Source: Flemingiibacterium sp045644145 (GTDB lineage Bacteria > Bacillota > Clostridia > Oscillospirales > CAG-272). Taken from it: a stretch of DNA of 64,000 nucleotides. The notes beneath the pieces are model-generated. The model was not told the origin of the DNA. It ran no database searches and was given only the letters and a program-made list of their open reading frames with translations. A program made the translations under genes and the position numbers. Positions within the stretch are counted from its first letter, which is position 1. Every line of letters starts with the position of its first letter. The stretch is taken from contig JAZRGK010000078.1 in the NCBI GenBank assembly GCA_045644145.1, positions 1 through 64,000 of the forward strand, given 5' to 3'. Below, piece after piece: positions 8,714 to 16,549 of this stretch.

Positions 8714-9001
8714 TCAATACAATGTCCACCAGTAGTCAAAATGCTTGCGGTATCCATTGCCCTTTTTAGGAAGCTCGTTTCTGCGTGCAACTTTATTAGA
8801 GTGCCGCTTATAGAATCTCTGCTGATTTGAATTCTTGGGATACTTAATATGTTTACCGACAGGCTGCCACTGTCCTTCTACCATTCCCCATTCAACATAT
8901 CCTCTTGCCGGGGTATAACCTCCACGATTTATGATTGACATTAACCGTTTCTTTTTATGCTGACCTATTACACGGCGGTATTTTCTGCCTCTGGTATTCA
9001 A
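8714..9001 (-). CDS. small basic hypothetical protein of the island
   Basis: 95 residues from a TTG start, with AGGA about 11 nt upstream. The protein is very basic (RGRKYRRVIGQHKKKR; KRHSNKVARR) and rich in aromatic residues, suggesting nucleic-acid binding. I do not recognise a family. It lies downstream of the VirD4-like ATPase in the same direction, 160 nt away, and before the operon terminator. Confidence 0.55.
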   Translation of the reverse strand: MNTRGRKYRRVIGQHKKKRLMSIINRGGYTPARGYVEWGMVEGQWQPVGKHIKYPKNSNQQRFYKRHSNKVARRNELPKKGNGYRKHFDYWWTLY

Positions 9002-9161
9002 TGATATCTACATCCTTTCTGAATGACGCCGTTATCTTTGGTACGACAATCACACATCATTTTATATAATATGTAGTGTCGTTGTCATAATGAGGAAACA
9101 GCAGGTGAACGTATAGGGTGTTACAATGCATGAGTATCTTTTTCTATACCGCTACTTGCTG

Positions 9162-10472
9162 TTATTTGTATTCATCAAATCTGAACACAAACGGTTCTTC
9201 GCCGGGAAGACCTACGATTGCCTCACCAATCCGCAATCCGGTGATGTCCCAGTCCTCTACAACGTTTCCTTCACGCTGGGTTTCTATAAGCCCCTTGCTC
9301 TGCAGGGATGGCATATACGCTTCAAGCTTTTGGTTTTTGCCAAAAAGTCCTTGAATATATTCTCTTGATTTTGCATCATTGACGCGGAAGCAAATATTTG
9401 TAGAAAAGCCAGAAAGAATACTACGAGCTCTCTCTTCACCGTAATTAGCGTATAACTGTTCCACATTTTGTACGCCTACCATAAACTTAGTGCCAAGGCT
9501 TCTACCGAAGTTTACGGCATCATCAATATGCTGCAGGTGAGGTAATAGCTTGAATTCGTCCGTGATGAAATACACATTGCCTTCGCTTCGGCTTCTGCTT
9601 AGTGCTTCTTTTATGGCAAAATCAAAAAGAAGGCTGTAGATTGGCGAAAGTAAGTTGCCAAGGCCAAGGTCGTATTCTATAAATATCCTCGTTCCACCTT
9701 TCGCTCTTATAAGCTTTCTGACGCCTATGTCACCGTGCTTAGCAAAATTACCGAGAAATACCTCGCGACAGACTTGCTGAAGTTCTGACAGTACGCCTTG
9801 AGTTTGAGGCGAATCATCGATTGATATATAACTGCTCATAGCACGGAATAAATCGTACTTACAAAGCATATCGCGCAGGTCTTTAGTTGTGGCGCTATTT
9901 ATAAACGCAAGAAGGTTTTGATTTGTACATTTTTGAGGTTCGACAGTTTTTACGAAGTGATAGAGTGTTGCCATAAAAATATCTCTTGCTGCGTTTGGGA
10001 AAAACGGCTGATTAGTATTTTCACAAGCATCGGTAAAAATAGAGCGAGATATTTCTATAATGTTTTCATACAAATGCTCGTCACGGTCTATTTCTTCAAA
10101 GATGTTCCAATAATCAACGCCGGAGCCTCCGGTTGCTGTATTGTCATTGCTTATTACTACGTCTCCGGGACGGTAAAATTCTTTATAGAAATCACCTTTT
10201 GTATCGAAAATAACCATAACGTCGTTTTGATTCATTTTCGCGCTGATTTGAGATATTACCTGGAAGAACGTATTTGTTTTGCCTGTTCCGATAGCTCCAA
10301 GCAGCATAATGTGTTTGCTTAACAGGTCTTCGTCAAGAGGAATCGATGCACCTTCTTTATTCGAAAGCAAGCAAATTGGCTCGCGAGGAGATATGATTTG
10401 AGGAGAATTGTGCAGACTGTTTCCAAATAGTACGTCTGCTTTTTGTCTGTGATTTATGTCCATCGTATGCAC
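9162..10472 (-). CDS. VirD4/TraD-like (T4CP, HerA/FtsK-class) ATPase without membrane anchor
   Basis: 436 residues. Walker A GAIGTGKT is at 59-66, IFDTKGDF (about 88-95) fits the strand after it, Walker B YFITDE is at 301-306, and the sensor segment MVGVQNVEQLYANYG lies at about 331-345. This order matches the C-terminal motor domain of type IV coupling proteins (TraG/TraD/TrwB). The two N-terminal transmembrane helices of true coupling proteins are absent: the protein starts almost directly with the AAD-binding-like segment. No relaxase, VirB4 or other conjugation gene is present. It begins 11 nt after the ADP-ribosyl cyclase-like gene and is co-transcribed with it. It could be a relic of a conjugative element or the motor of a conflict system. 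Confidence 0.85.
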   Translation of the reverse strand: MHTMDINHRQKADVLFGNSLHNSPQIISPREPICLLSNKEGASIPLDEDLLSKHIMLLGAIGTGKTNTFFQVISQISAKMNQNDVMVIFDTKGDFYKEFYRPGDVVISNDNTATGGSGVDYWNIFEEIDRDEHLYENIIEISRSIFTDACENTNQPFFPNAARDIFMATLYHFVKTVEPQKCTNQNLLAFINSATTKDLRDMLCKYDLFRAMSSYISIDDSPQTQGVLSELQQVCREVFLGNFAKHGDIGVRKLIRAKGGTRIFIEYDLGLGNLLSPIYSLLFDFAIKEALSRSRSEGNVYFITDEFKLLPHLQHIDDAVNFGRSLGTKFMVGVQNVEQLYANYGEERARSILSGFSTNICFRVNDAKSREYIQGLFGKNQKLEAYMPSLQSKGLIETQREGNVVEDWDITGLRIGEAIVGLPGEEPFVFRFDEYK

Positions 10473-10483
10473 CTTCTATGATT

Positions 10484-11068
10484 TTACTGTATACCGCCCT
10501 TTAGGGCTTGTCCTGCGGTGGGTGTAGTTGGGGTGTCGCCACCCATACCTAAATCACCTTTGAGATCTATGTCGCGAGAATTATTGCGCGTATCGAATGT
10601 TTCGCATCCGGTTTCATTTCTGGTATAGGGGTCAATTTTTGTAATGCTGTTTACTTGTGGATTTTGCTCTAATGCTGGATGTTCAATTCGATTATAAACG
10701 CTTGGAAAATCTTTTTCTGACTGTCCGTTAGGGCGAGGATCAATTCCCTCAACAACGTGAATATCTCCAGATGCCTGTTCAGCAAAGGACTTAGAACAGT
10801 CCTCCCAAAATTTATTACTTTCTTCTTGGTTTGAGCCGTAAAATATTTCAACGGTTCCGTCAGGGCGACCAAAAAACTCAACCCCAGATTGTTCTAATTT
10901 GTCTCGATGATCGAGCATACACATTTCCAAGGTCTTGCCATTGTTTTTCGATGCAATATCCATGGCAACATCTTGTCCACCACAACCATTTGTGCGTCCA
11001 TGCCAAAAATACGCCTCATTTTCGTTTGTTTTAAAACAATCCCTGTGGGCATCAACATCAAAATACAT
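10484..11068 (-). CDS. CD38-like ADP-ribosyl cyclase / NAD glycohydrolase domain protein (candidate toxin or effector)
   Basis: 194 residues, AGGTGG site 6 nt before the ATG. Four sites known to be catalytic in CD38 and Aplysia ADP-ribosyl cyclase can be matched: W22 in YFWHGRT (CD38 W125), E48 in KTLEMCML (CD38 TLED, E146), W88 in FWEDCSKSFAE (CD38 FWKTVSRRFAE, W189) and E129 in RIEHPAL (Aplysia YELPNL; CD38 E226). The following GDIHVV also fits the family. Eukaryotic members convert NAD to cADPR or ADP-ribose. Bacterial ARC domains are known as polymorphic-toxin tips (Tox-ARC). Here the domain is stand-alone, has no signal peptide, and carries a 60-residue polar tail. Neighbours are a small beta protein upstream and the T4CP-like ATPase downstream. 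Assignment is by motif reading only. Confidence 0.75.
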   Translation of the reverse strand: MYFDVDAHRDCFKTNENEAYFWHGRTNGCGGQDVAMDIASKNNGKTLEMCMLDHRDKLEQSGVEFFGRPDGTVEIFYGSNQEESNKFWEDCSKSFAEQASGDIHVVEGIDPRPNGQSEKDFPSVYNRIEHPALEQNPQVNSITKIDPYTRNETGCETFDTRNNSRDIDLKGDLGMGGDTPTTPTAGQALKGGIQ

Positions 11069-11081
11069 GATGCGCCACCTA

Positions 11082-11351
11082 TTACCAAAGGACTAAAGAG
11101 GATCCGTATTTTTTAGCTTCTTCTATTACATACGCAAGCACTTCGTCGCGCAGCTTTGCATCTACATACACAAAGTGATTATCACCAATGTTTGAAGAAT
11201 CCGTCCAACACATTTTGTGAACAGAAGATTTGTAAATGCAAAACTCACCTTCAAGGTTTCCCTCGCCATCAATAAGAAGTGTTTTGCCTGAATATTTTTC
11301 GTTTTCTTCAAATACAACTTTGCAGCATCCACGATTAATCAAGATTTTCAT
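11082..11351 (-). CDS. small beta-rich protein, candidate immunity protein
   Basis: 89 residues, predicted mostly beta with a C-terminal helix (DEVLAYVIEEAKKYGSS). The opening MKILINRGCCKVVFEEN followed by FCIYKSSVHKMCW recalls small immunity proteins of polymorphic toxin systems (Imm74-like), but this is recognition from memory. It ends 13 nt before the ADP-ribosyl cyclase-like gene and would be translated first, as expected for an antidote. The ribosome site is weak. If the neighbour is a toxin, this is the natural inhibitor (inference). Confidence 0.6.
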   Translation of the reverse strand: MKILINRGCCKVVFEENEKYSGKTLLIDGEGNLEGEFCIYKSSVHKMCWTDSSNIGDNHFVYVDAKLRDEVLAYVIEEAKKYGSSLVLW

Positions 11352-11421
11352 ATTTAAATTTTCATCCTTTCAAACCATCCCATCCTTAATTACAGGTGAA
11401 GGGTATATTTTTGTAATATAT

Positions 11422-11445
11422 AGGGCTGTATCAATGTACAGCCCT
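11422..11445 (+). terminator. 9-bp hairpin with long T run
   Basis: AGGGCTGTA (11422-11430) pairs with TACAGCCCT (11437-11445), then TGTTTTTTTATT on the plus strand. No plus-strand gene reads into it; on the minus strand it lies just after a gene remnant. Confidence 0.6.
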
Positions 11446-11455
11446 TGTTTTTTTA

Positions 11456-11521
11456 TTAATTGCTCTGCCCTAATTTTTCAATACCGAAGTCACCAAGCGT
11501 CTTGATACCATCAACTTTTTA
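11456..11521 (-). pseudogene. 3' remnant of a paralogue of the zinc-ribbon membrane protein gene
   Basis: Read on the minus strand, the 20 codons before the TAA at 11456-11458 give GIKTLGDFGIEKLGQS. This parallels the C-terminus of the intact gene at 12248-13222 (DIKTLGDLGIEKWQTL). An in-frame stop lies directly upstream, so only the 3' end survives. It shows that a second copy of that family was here and was replaced or deleted. Confidence 0.75.
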
Positions 11522-11548
11522 ATCATAGAGTTTGAGCAAATATATGTA

Positions 11549-12232
11549 TTAAATCCAACGCCATATATCATGTAAAATTTTCGTCTGAGCGAGCTGAATC
11601 TCGATGTTGTGCTGCATGCTTCTTTCTACGTTCCACCTGTGCAGCTGCTCTTCAAATTTGTCAAGAGCTTCCGGTAGTGTGGTCGCTCTCCCGTTAATAA
11701 ACAATTCTTCGATATAGCTCGTAGCAAGCGGATAACGGTATTGCGTCGGAATTATTTCAAGCTCTTTCGAATGAAGTTGCAGGAGCTTATTAGAATATTT
11801 TTCTTTTTCCTGAACTTGTTTTTGATACTCAATTGCCGAATCATGATGCTTTTTTATGTCTTTTGCTCTATTTCTGGTGAAAATAATCAATAAACTGATT
11901 GAAAGAACTACAATGATTACACCAATAAGCAAGTACACCATAATACCAACAGTATCAGTTACTTGCATTACACCCCGTTCTTCCAATAATGATGTAATAA
12001 TGGCGAAACCAAATAGCAATGGTAAAAACGAAATTATCGGAACACCCAATAAGCAAAACGCACAGATTCCAACAAGTGATCGCTTCTTTTTGCAGTTCTT
12101 CTCCATGTACGTTTCGTTAGCAGCAAGATTTTGTAATTTGTTTTTTTCTTCAGCAACAGCAAAAAGTTCATGCGTAATTCTGTTTACACTACATACTTGC
12201 TTGGTCAAGAGGGGTGTGTAGTTATTATTCAT
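11549..12232 (-). CDS. two-helix membrane protein with coiled coil
   Basis: 227 residues from the ATG at 12232, chosen because GAGG is 8 nt upstream; a GTG nine bases earlier is the alternative. A charged N-terminus (about 1-45) is followed by two hydrophobic segments (about 55-85 and 98-120). A long charged coiled-coil region with repeated Glu/Lys/Gln then extends to the C-terminus. The tail pattern YRYPLATSYIEELFINGRA then LPEALDKFEEQLHRW is common in uncharacterised Firmicutes membrane proteins. Function unknown. It follows the zinc-ribbon protein by 15 nt and is likely in the same operon. Confidence 0.75.
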   Translation of the reverse strand: MNNNYTPLLTKQVCSVNRITHELFAVAEEKNKLQNLAANETYMEKNCKKKRSLVGICAFCLLGVPIISFLPLLFGFAIITSLLEERGVMQVTDTVGIMVYLLIGVIIVVLSISLLIIFTRNRAKDIKKHHDSAIEYQKQVQEKEKYSNKLLQLHSKELEIIPTQYRYPLATSYIEELFINGRATTLPEALDKFEEQLHRWNVERSMQHNIEIQLAQTKILHDIWRWI

Positions 12233-12247
12233 GCTGTTCACCTCATA

Positions 12248-13222
12248 TCAAAGAGTCTGCCATTTCTCGATGCCAAGGTCTCCGAGAGTCTTTATATCGT
12301 TTATCACGGCCCCGATTTCCTTGATAGCGAGGTCGGTATCTTTACTTGGAAGTATCTCATCAAATCCGGAATAATCTTCGGATTTGTGCCAGAAGAACGA
12401 GATGTACTTGTGCTTTATCTGTATGGACTCGCCGCTTCCGTTCTTTATCTCAATAAGCAGGTCGGGTTTAAGGCAATTCAGGAATAGCGAAACGAATGTA
12501 ACAATAGCGGAAATTCCGAATATCGGGATAACCAACCACAGCAAACTGCCCTCGCCGTGAGTAACAGAGCCAATAATCTGCCCCAATAACATATTAGCTC
12601 CGATTGAGGAGCAGAACATTTTCAGATAGAACCGTCTCTTTAGGAGGAAGAACGGCATTGTAAACGCCGCGCCAAACAGCATACACAAAAACGCCGGGAA
12701 TCCCGATGCACCGCTTGCTGTGCCGATAACCATAGGTAATGCTGCCGTAAACGTATACAGTAACCACAGGTTTATAAAAAAGTCTAAGAATCTGAAACGG
12801 TAGCCTTTGCGAAGCTTGACGCCATCTATTTTATCAAGTGCAAATTCTTCTTGGTATATAGTTTTGCCAAACAAAGAGCGACCGTTTGCCCTAAACAGCA
12901 GTCGTTTATTGGTTACCTGCATACGCCCATAGGCTTTTTCAAGCTTCAAGCGGGAACGCAGAACAGCTACATCATATTGTTTTACAGGCACTTCACCATC
13001 GTTCAGCTCTATCGAGTCAGGGACGATTTTTTTATCAATTTCAAAGCATTGTTCCGGAGTCATCATCGGATCGCCTATTCCTGATCTCCCGAAGAAGTTG
13101 ATGAATGCCTTCTCAATATGCTTACGCATTCCTTTTACTTTGGTGGTAACTTTCGGTTGCTTATCGCAGGAATGCGTATCTCCGGGTATAAGCTCCTTGC
13201 CACAATACTTACAGTAAATCAT
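12248..13222 (-). CDS. zinc-ribbon membrane protein with PH/GRAM-like domain
   Basis: 324 residues, AAGGAG upstream of the ATG. An N-terminal zinc ribbon (MIYCKYCGKELIPGDTHSC) leads to a segment with LEKAYGRMQVTNKRLLFRANG, typical of bacterial PH/GRAM-type domains, then at least four hydrophobic helices (about 150-255). It ends with a soluble tail containing IKHKYISFFW. Function unknown; similar proteins occur beside genes for surface or stress systems. A remnant of a paralogue lies at 11456-11521. Confidence 0.75.
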   Translation of the reverse strand: MIYCKYCGKELIPGDTHSCDKQPKVTTKVKGMRKHIEKAFINFFGRSGIGDPMMTPEQCFEIDKKIVPDSIELNDGEVPVKQYDVAVLRSRLKLEKAYGRMQVTNKRLLFRANGRSLFGKTIYQEEFALDKIDGVKLRKGYRFRFLDFFINLWLLYTFTAALPMVIGTASGASGFPAFLCMLFGAAFTMPFFLLKRRFYLKMFCSSIGANMLLGQIIGSVTHGEGSLLWLVIPIFGISAIVTFVSLFLNCLKPDLLIEIKNGSGESIQIKHKYISFFWHKSEDYSGFDEILPSKDTDLAIKEIGAVINDIKTLGDLGIEKWQTL

Positions 13223-13292
13223 TTTTGTTGTTTCTCCTTGAAATGGTTTTGTTTTTACTCCTTCGTAAAGGAGTTTCCTTTTTTAGGGCGAG

Positions 13293-14246
13293 TTATTGCT
13301 CAAGAAATGATGAAAATTTCTCCATTTGCTCCTTTTTGGCCTCCATAGATGGGTGGACATACAGATCCAACGTAATCTTCACGTTAGCATGTCCAAGTAT
13401 TTCGCTGACGCTTTTGGGGTCAATACCAAGTTCTATAGCCCTGCTGGCAAAGGTATGCCTGAGCGTATGAAAGCGATACTTCGGCAATTCACATTTCTTT
13501 AAATACGATTTGAAGCGGTTTTGATAGGTGCGGGGCTGGGTGAATTCATTGCTGCCTGTGGTAACATAATATTCCTTGTTCTCAGGCTCAATATTTCGCA
13601 GTAGTTCCGCAATAAATGACGGCAGGGGAATAGTGCGCTCCGAGCAAAATGTTTTGGGTGAATCAACAAGAAAATCATCATCAAGCCGTTGTATCGTTCG
13701 CTTTATACTGATATTACCGTTCATTAGGTCAACATCAGACCACTTAAGTCCACACAGCTCGCCAAGCCTAATACCTGCATACAGACTCAAAAGAATTCCC
13801 GTTTTTGATAAGTTCGTTTTGTTGAGCAAGAACGCGGTTAGTTTCCGCTGTTCCAGCACAGACATAACAACCGGACGAGCTCTTTTAACGGGGATTTTTG
13901 CGTTTTTCATCGCAAAAGGCTTTGCGTATCCTTGTTCAACAGCAAATTCCAATATCTGTTTTGCAATAACGCTTACATCCTTTGAATATTTGGAGCTGTA
14001 TTTTTCCCTCATGGCATCAGCGAGCTTTATCAATATATCATCGGGAAGTTTGCGAGGGGAATACATTGACCACAGCGGCTTTAGCAGCTTGTTGCAGGTC
14101 CTTTTGTAATATGCGAGCGTTGATGTTTTGACCTGATTCTGCTTGCTGTCAAGCCAAAGCTCAATGATGTTCTCCATTGTCAGGCTTTTGAGTTTGATTT
14201 TTTCGGATTGTGATGCCGAACTCTGCGAAAATAGCTTTTTTTTCAT
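13293..14246 (-). CDS. tyrosine recombinase / phage-type integrase
   Basis: 317 residues. The N-terminal 100 residues form a SAM-like core-binding domain (ENIIELWLDSKQNQVKTSTLAYY). The catalytic domain shows Arg in YAGIRLGELCGL, HTLRHTFASR for the His-x-x-Arg pair, HANVKITLDLYVHP for His and the nucleophilic Tyr. It is complete and should be active. It reads inward from the right end of the 8.4-14.3 kb island, as expected for an element-borne integrase. The attachment sites could not be identified. Confidence 0.92.
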   Translation of the reverse strand: MKKKLFSQSSASQSEKIKLKSLTMENIIELWLDSKQNQVKTSTLAYYKRTCNKLLKPLWSMYSPRKLPDDILIKLADAMREKYSSKYSKDVSVIAKQILEFAVEQGYAKPFAMKNAKIPVKRARPVVMSVLEQRKLTAFLLNKTNLSKTGILLSLYAGIRLGELCGLKWSDVDLMNGNISIKRTIQRLDDDFLVDSPKTFCSERTIPLPSFIAELLRNIEPENKEYYVTTGSNEFTQPRTYQNRFKSYLKKCELPKYRFHTLRHTFASRAIELGIDPKSVSEILGHANVKITLDLYVHPSMEAKKEQMEKFSSFLEQ

Positions 14247-14327
14247 AGATTTTCCTCCATACTTATAGTAGCAATAATATTTTAGCTCAAATATTTTACA
14301 AAATACGACAACTTTTGATATTTCTCC

Positions 14328-14356
14328 TTGATTTATTCGGAAATATATGGTATAAT
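14328..14356 (+). promoter_or_regulatory. promoter upstream of a short terminated transcript
   Basis: TTGATT (14328-14333), 17-nt spacer, TATAAT (14351-14356). It would start RNA at about 14363 towards the hairpins at 14379-14460 and, if read through, the ISL3 transposase. The promoter before 16550 has a very similar sequence. Confidence 0.75.
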
Positions 14357-14362
14357 AGGTAT

Positions 14363-14466
14363 CAGTAAGATGATACTCAAAGGAAACTCCTTTGCGTAAT
14401 TTTTTCGAATAATAAAAGGAATGTCAATGGCGATTTTGTAATTGCCGGTACATTCCTTTTTATTTT
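14363..14466 (+). ncRNA. candidate small RNA or attenuated leader
   Basis: Between a good promoter and a good terminator lies about 100 nt with three successive hairpins: GTATCA/TGATAC near 14359-14377, AAAGGA-AAC-TCCTTT at 14380-14394, and the terminator stem. No ORF of useful length fits. It could be a free small RNA or the transposase leader; the region 14247-14574 holds nothing else recognisable. Confidence 0.5.
14414..14460 (+). terminator. rho-independent terminator before the transposase
   Basis: AAAAGGAATGT (14414-14424) pairs perfectly with 14450-14460; an inner stem GGCGAT/ATTGCC sits between. A TATTTTTT run follows. It lies 114 nt before the transposase start. Confidence 0.8.
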
Positions 14467-14574
14467 TTCTATTCAAAATGGTGAAGCGGTTTTCGTATTC
14501 TGTCATACTATTATCCCAATCCTTTTTAGTGTATCAGTTTTGAGCTATAACAATATCAAAACAAGAGGTGTGCT

Positions 14575-15954
14575 ATGAATACAAATAACGCTGCCAAGTC
14601 CTTACTAACATCAATTCCAACCGGATATGAACGTGTTAGTCCGTGTCCGAGTTTGAATAACACCGAATTAAAAATTCTCGAGTGCATACGTCCACTTGGT
14701 GTGCATGACGAATTGATGTTTTATTGCGAACCAATCGAACCGTATAAGAATTGCTGTATTCATTGCGGCTCTCGTAATTTCTATGCTCACGGTAGAACTG
14801 CCGACAGGTTGGTGCACGATTGTGATATCGGACGGGCCCGGGTAACGCTTCAGGTACGTGTACCTCGTTACCTCTGTAATGATTGCGGCAAAACATTTAC
14901 ATACCAATTTTTGACGATTATGCCGCGGCAGCCGTTTACCGTAGAACTATATGAGCAGATTCGTCACGAAGCACTCATTGGTCCTTTTTCAAAAGTTGCC
15001 GAAAGATTTGGTATATCTGTGCCAACTGTAGCTTCTATTTTAGAAGAATATGGCAAGGAGTTAGAATCATCGTACCGCCCAACTGCTCCACGGGTTCTTG
15101 GGATTGACGAAAAGCATATAGTTCGTAAAAGACGTGGGGTATTGGTTGACATAGAGAAAAGAAAGCTTATCGAAATGATGCCGGATAACAAGCGAGAAAC
15201 AATGATACAAGCTATTACGAATTTGCCTAATTATGAACGCATTGAGGTAGTTACAATGGACATGACCAGCGGCTATGTATCACTTGTTGAGGAAATACTT
15301 CCTGCTGCCACTATTGTTATAGACAAGTTCCATGTGGTGCAGGACCATCAGCGAAAAATCGCCACAACAAGAAAAAATGTTTTCAAATATCTTAAAGAGC
15401 AGATTGAATTAATTACCGACGAAGACGAAAAGAAACAAAAAAGCGCTTTGTTAACAAGAATGGGCAAAGATTCATATCTTTTTAAATATGGAGTGAAAAA
15501 ACTTCCCAAGCGACCAGCTCAAATTTCGCTGATGACAGAATTATGCGAAACATTTCCAGTGGTTAATACTCTACGCATGGTAAAAGAAGGGTTGGAACAT
15601 ATCTACGACGCTAACAGTAGAGAAGAGGCGGAAGCCATTTATAACGAATGGAAAAAACTTATTCCAGCTAAAGATCCAATATTCTCTGAAGTAATGATAA
15701 TGAAACGGACAATGGATAGATGGCACAAGTACATCTTTAATTATTTTAACGAGAATTGCCAATACACTAACGCAGCCACAGAGGGTGCCAATAGTTCAAT
15801 CCAACATGTGAATAACCAAGGGCGAGGATATAGCTTCAACGTGCTACGAATAAAAGCCCTTTTCCAGCCACAGAAAGAATGTGAATGCTTTCAATATAGA
15901 CGGAATAGGAAAGTTTTTTCAGATACTTTCTCAGACGGTAAAAATACAGAATGA
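14575..15954 (+). mobile_element. ISL3-family transposase gene
   Basis: 459 residues, AAGAGGTG site before the ATG. The N-terminal zinc finger (CCIHCGSRNFYAHG and CNDCGKTF) and a helix-turn-helix (FSKVAERFGISVPTVASIL) precede the DDE catalytic domain with VLGIDEKHI, VVTMDMTSGY and a late Glu in AATEGANSS. This layout and length fit ISL3-family transposases. The ORF is intact. I could not find inverted repeats or a target duplication with confidence in 14250-14570 or 15955-16440, so the element ends are not defined. Confidence 0.9.
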
Positions 15955-15959
15955 TGCTT

Positions 15960-16259
15960 TCATTCCCATTGTATTGTCCAAGGAGTTAATGATTGCAAAA
16001 TATTTTTCGATTCTTCAACTGTATACTTTGGTATTTCATCAGGAAATAGAACACAATAATAATTATCAAGGAGCTGCATCACAACTTCATCATCTTCCAA
16101 GCGTTCTGCCTTTTTGATAAGAGTGGTAAGTTCTTTTTTGCTCACACCATTTGGATTCATTCCTCTAATAATACTTTCCTGACGCTCTGTGTAAATTGTT
16201 CCGTAAGGATTATAGTCAGGTTCAAATTTTTTGTGGTATCTAAAACGCGCTTTAGCCAT
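15960..16259 (-). CDS. small hypothetical protein beside the transposase
   Basis: 99 residues from the ATG at 16259 (preceded by AGAGATGG); a longer reading to 16313 lacks a site. Basic N-terminus (MAKARFRYHKKFEPDYNPYG) and an acidic middle (KKAERLEDDEVVMQLLDNY). It ends 5 nt from the convergent transposase stop. No family recognised. Confidence 0.55.
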   Translation of the reverse strand: MAKARFRYHKKFEPDYNPYGTIYTERQESIIRGMNPNGVSKKELTTLIKKAERLEDDEVVMQLLDNYYCVLFPDEIPKYTVEESKNILQSLTPWTIQWE

Positions 16260-16396
16260 TAAACCATCTCTCTTTCTATAAAATATTATACAGCCTCGGC
16301 GACAAAAAATCACCTACACAAGTTTATGTTTTCAAAGCCATAACTAAAAAGCGTTAAATCCTACACTTATAGTGTGCGTGAAAATACAAATAAAAA

Positions 16397-16415
16397 AGGC
16401 CTCGTTTTGAGGCCT
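16397..16415 (-). terminator. short terminator on the minus strand
   Basis: AGGCCTC (16397-16403) pairs with GAGGCCT (16409-16415); on the minus strand TTTTTTATTTG follows. No minus-strand gene leads into it in this window, so it is an orphan or blocks antisense reading from the promoter region at 16.5 kb. Confidence 0.6.
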
Positions 16416-16481
16416 AAAGAAATTATCACACACAAAATTTTAGAGAACCGCCCTGATGTTATCAGAAATACACCGAACATC

Positions 16482-16510
16482 TTGATTTTTCCTTGAATAT
16501 GCGGTATAAT
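16482..16510 (+). promoter_or_regulatory. promoter of the methyltransferase-like gene
   Basis: TTGATT (16482-16487), 17-nt spacer, TATAAT (16505-16510). Start of transcription is expected about 33 nt before the ATG at 16550. Confidence 0.8.
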
Positions 16511-16549
16511 TGAAGTAAGGGCGCAATGCTGAAACAAAGGAGAAACACA

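Noticed and set aside
9162..10472. Calling the ATPase a working conjugation coupling protein
   Set aside because: No N-terminal membrane helices, and no relaxase, VirB4 or mating-pair genes in the island.
14250..16440. Full IS boundaries for the ISL3 transposase
   Set aside because: I could not find matching terminal inverted repeats or a target duplication by eye, so only the transposase gene is reported.
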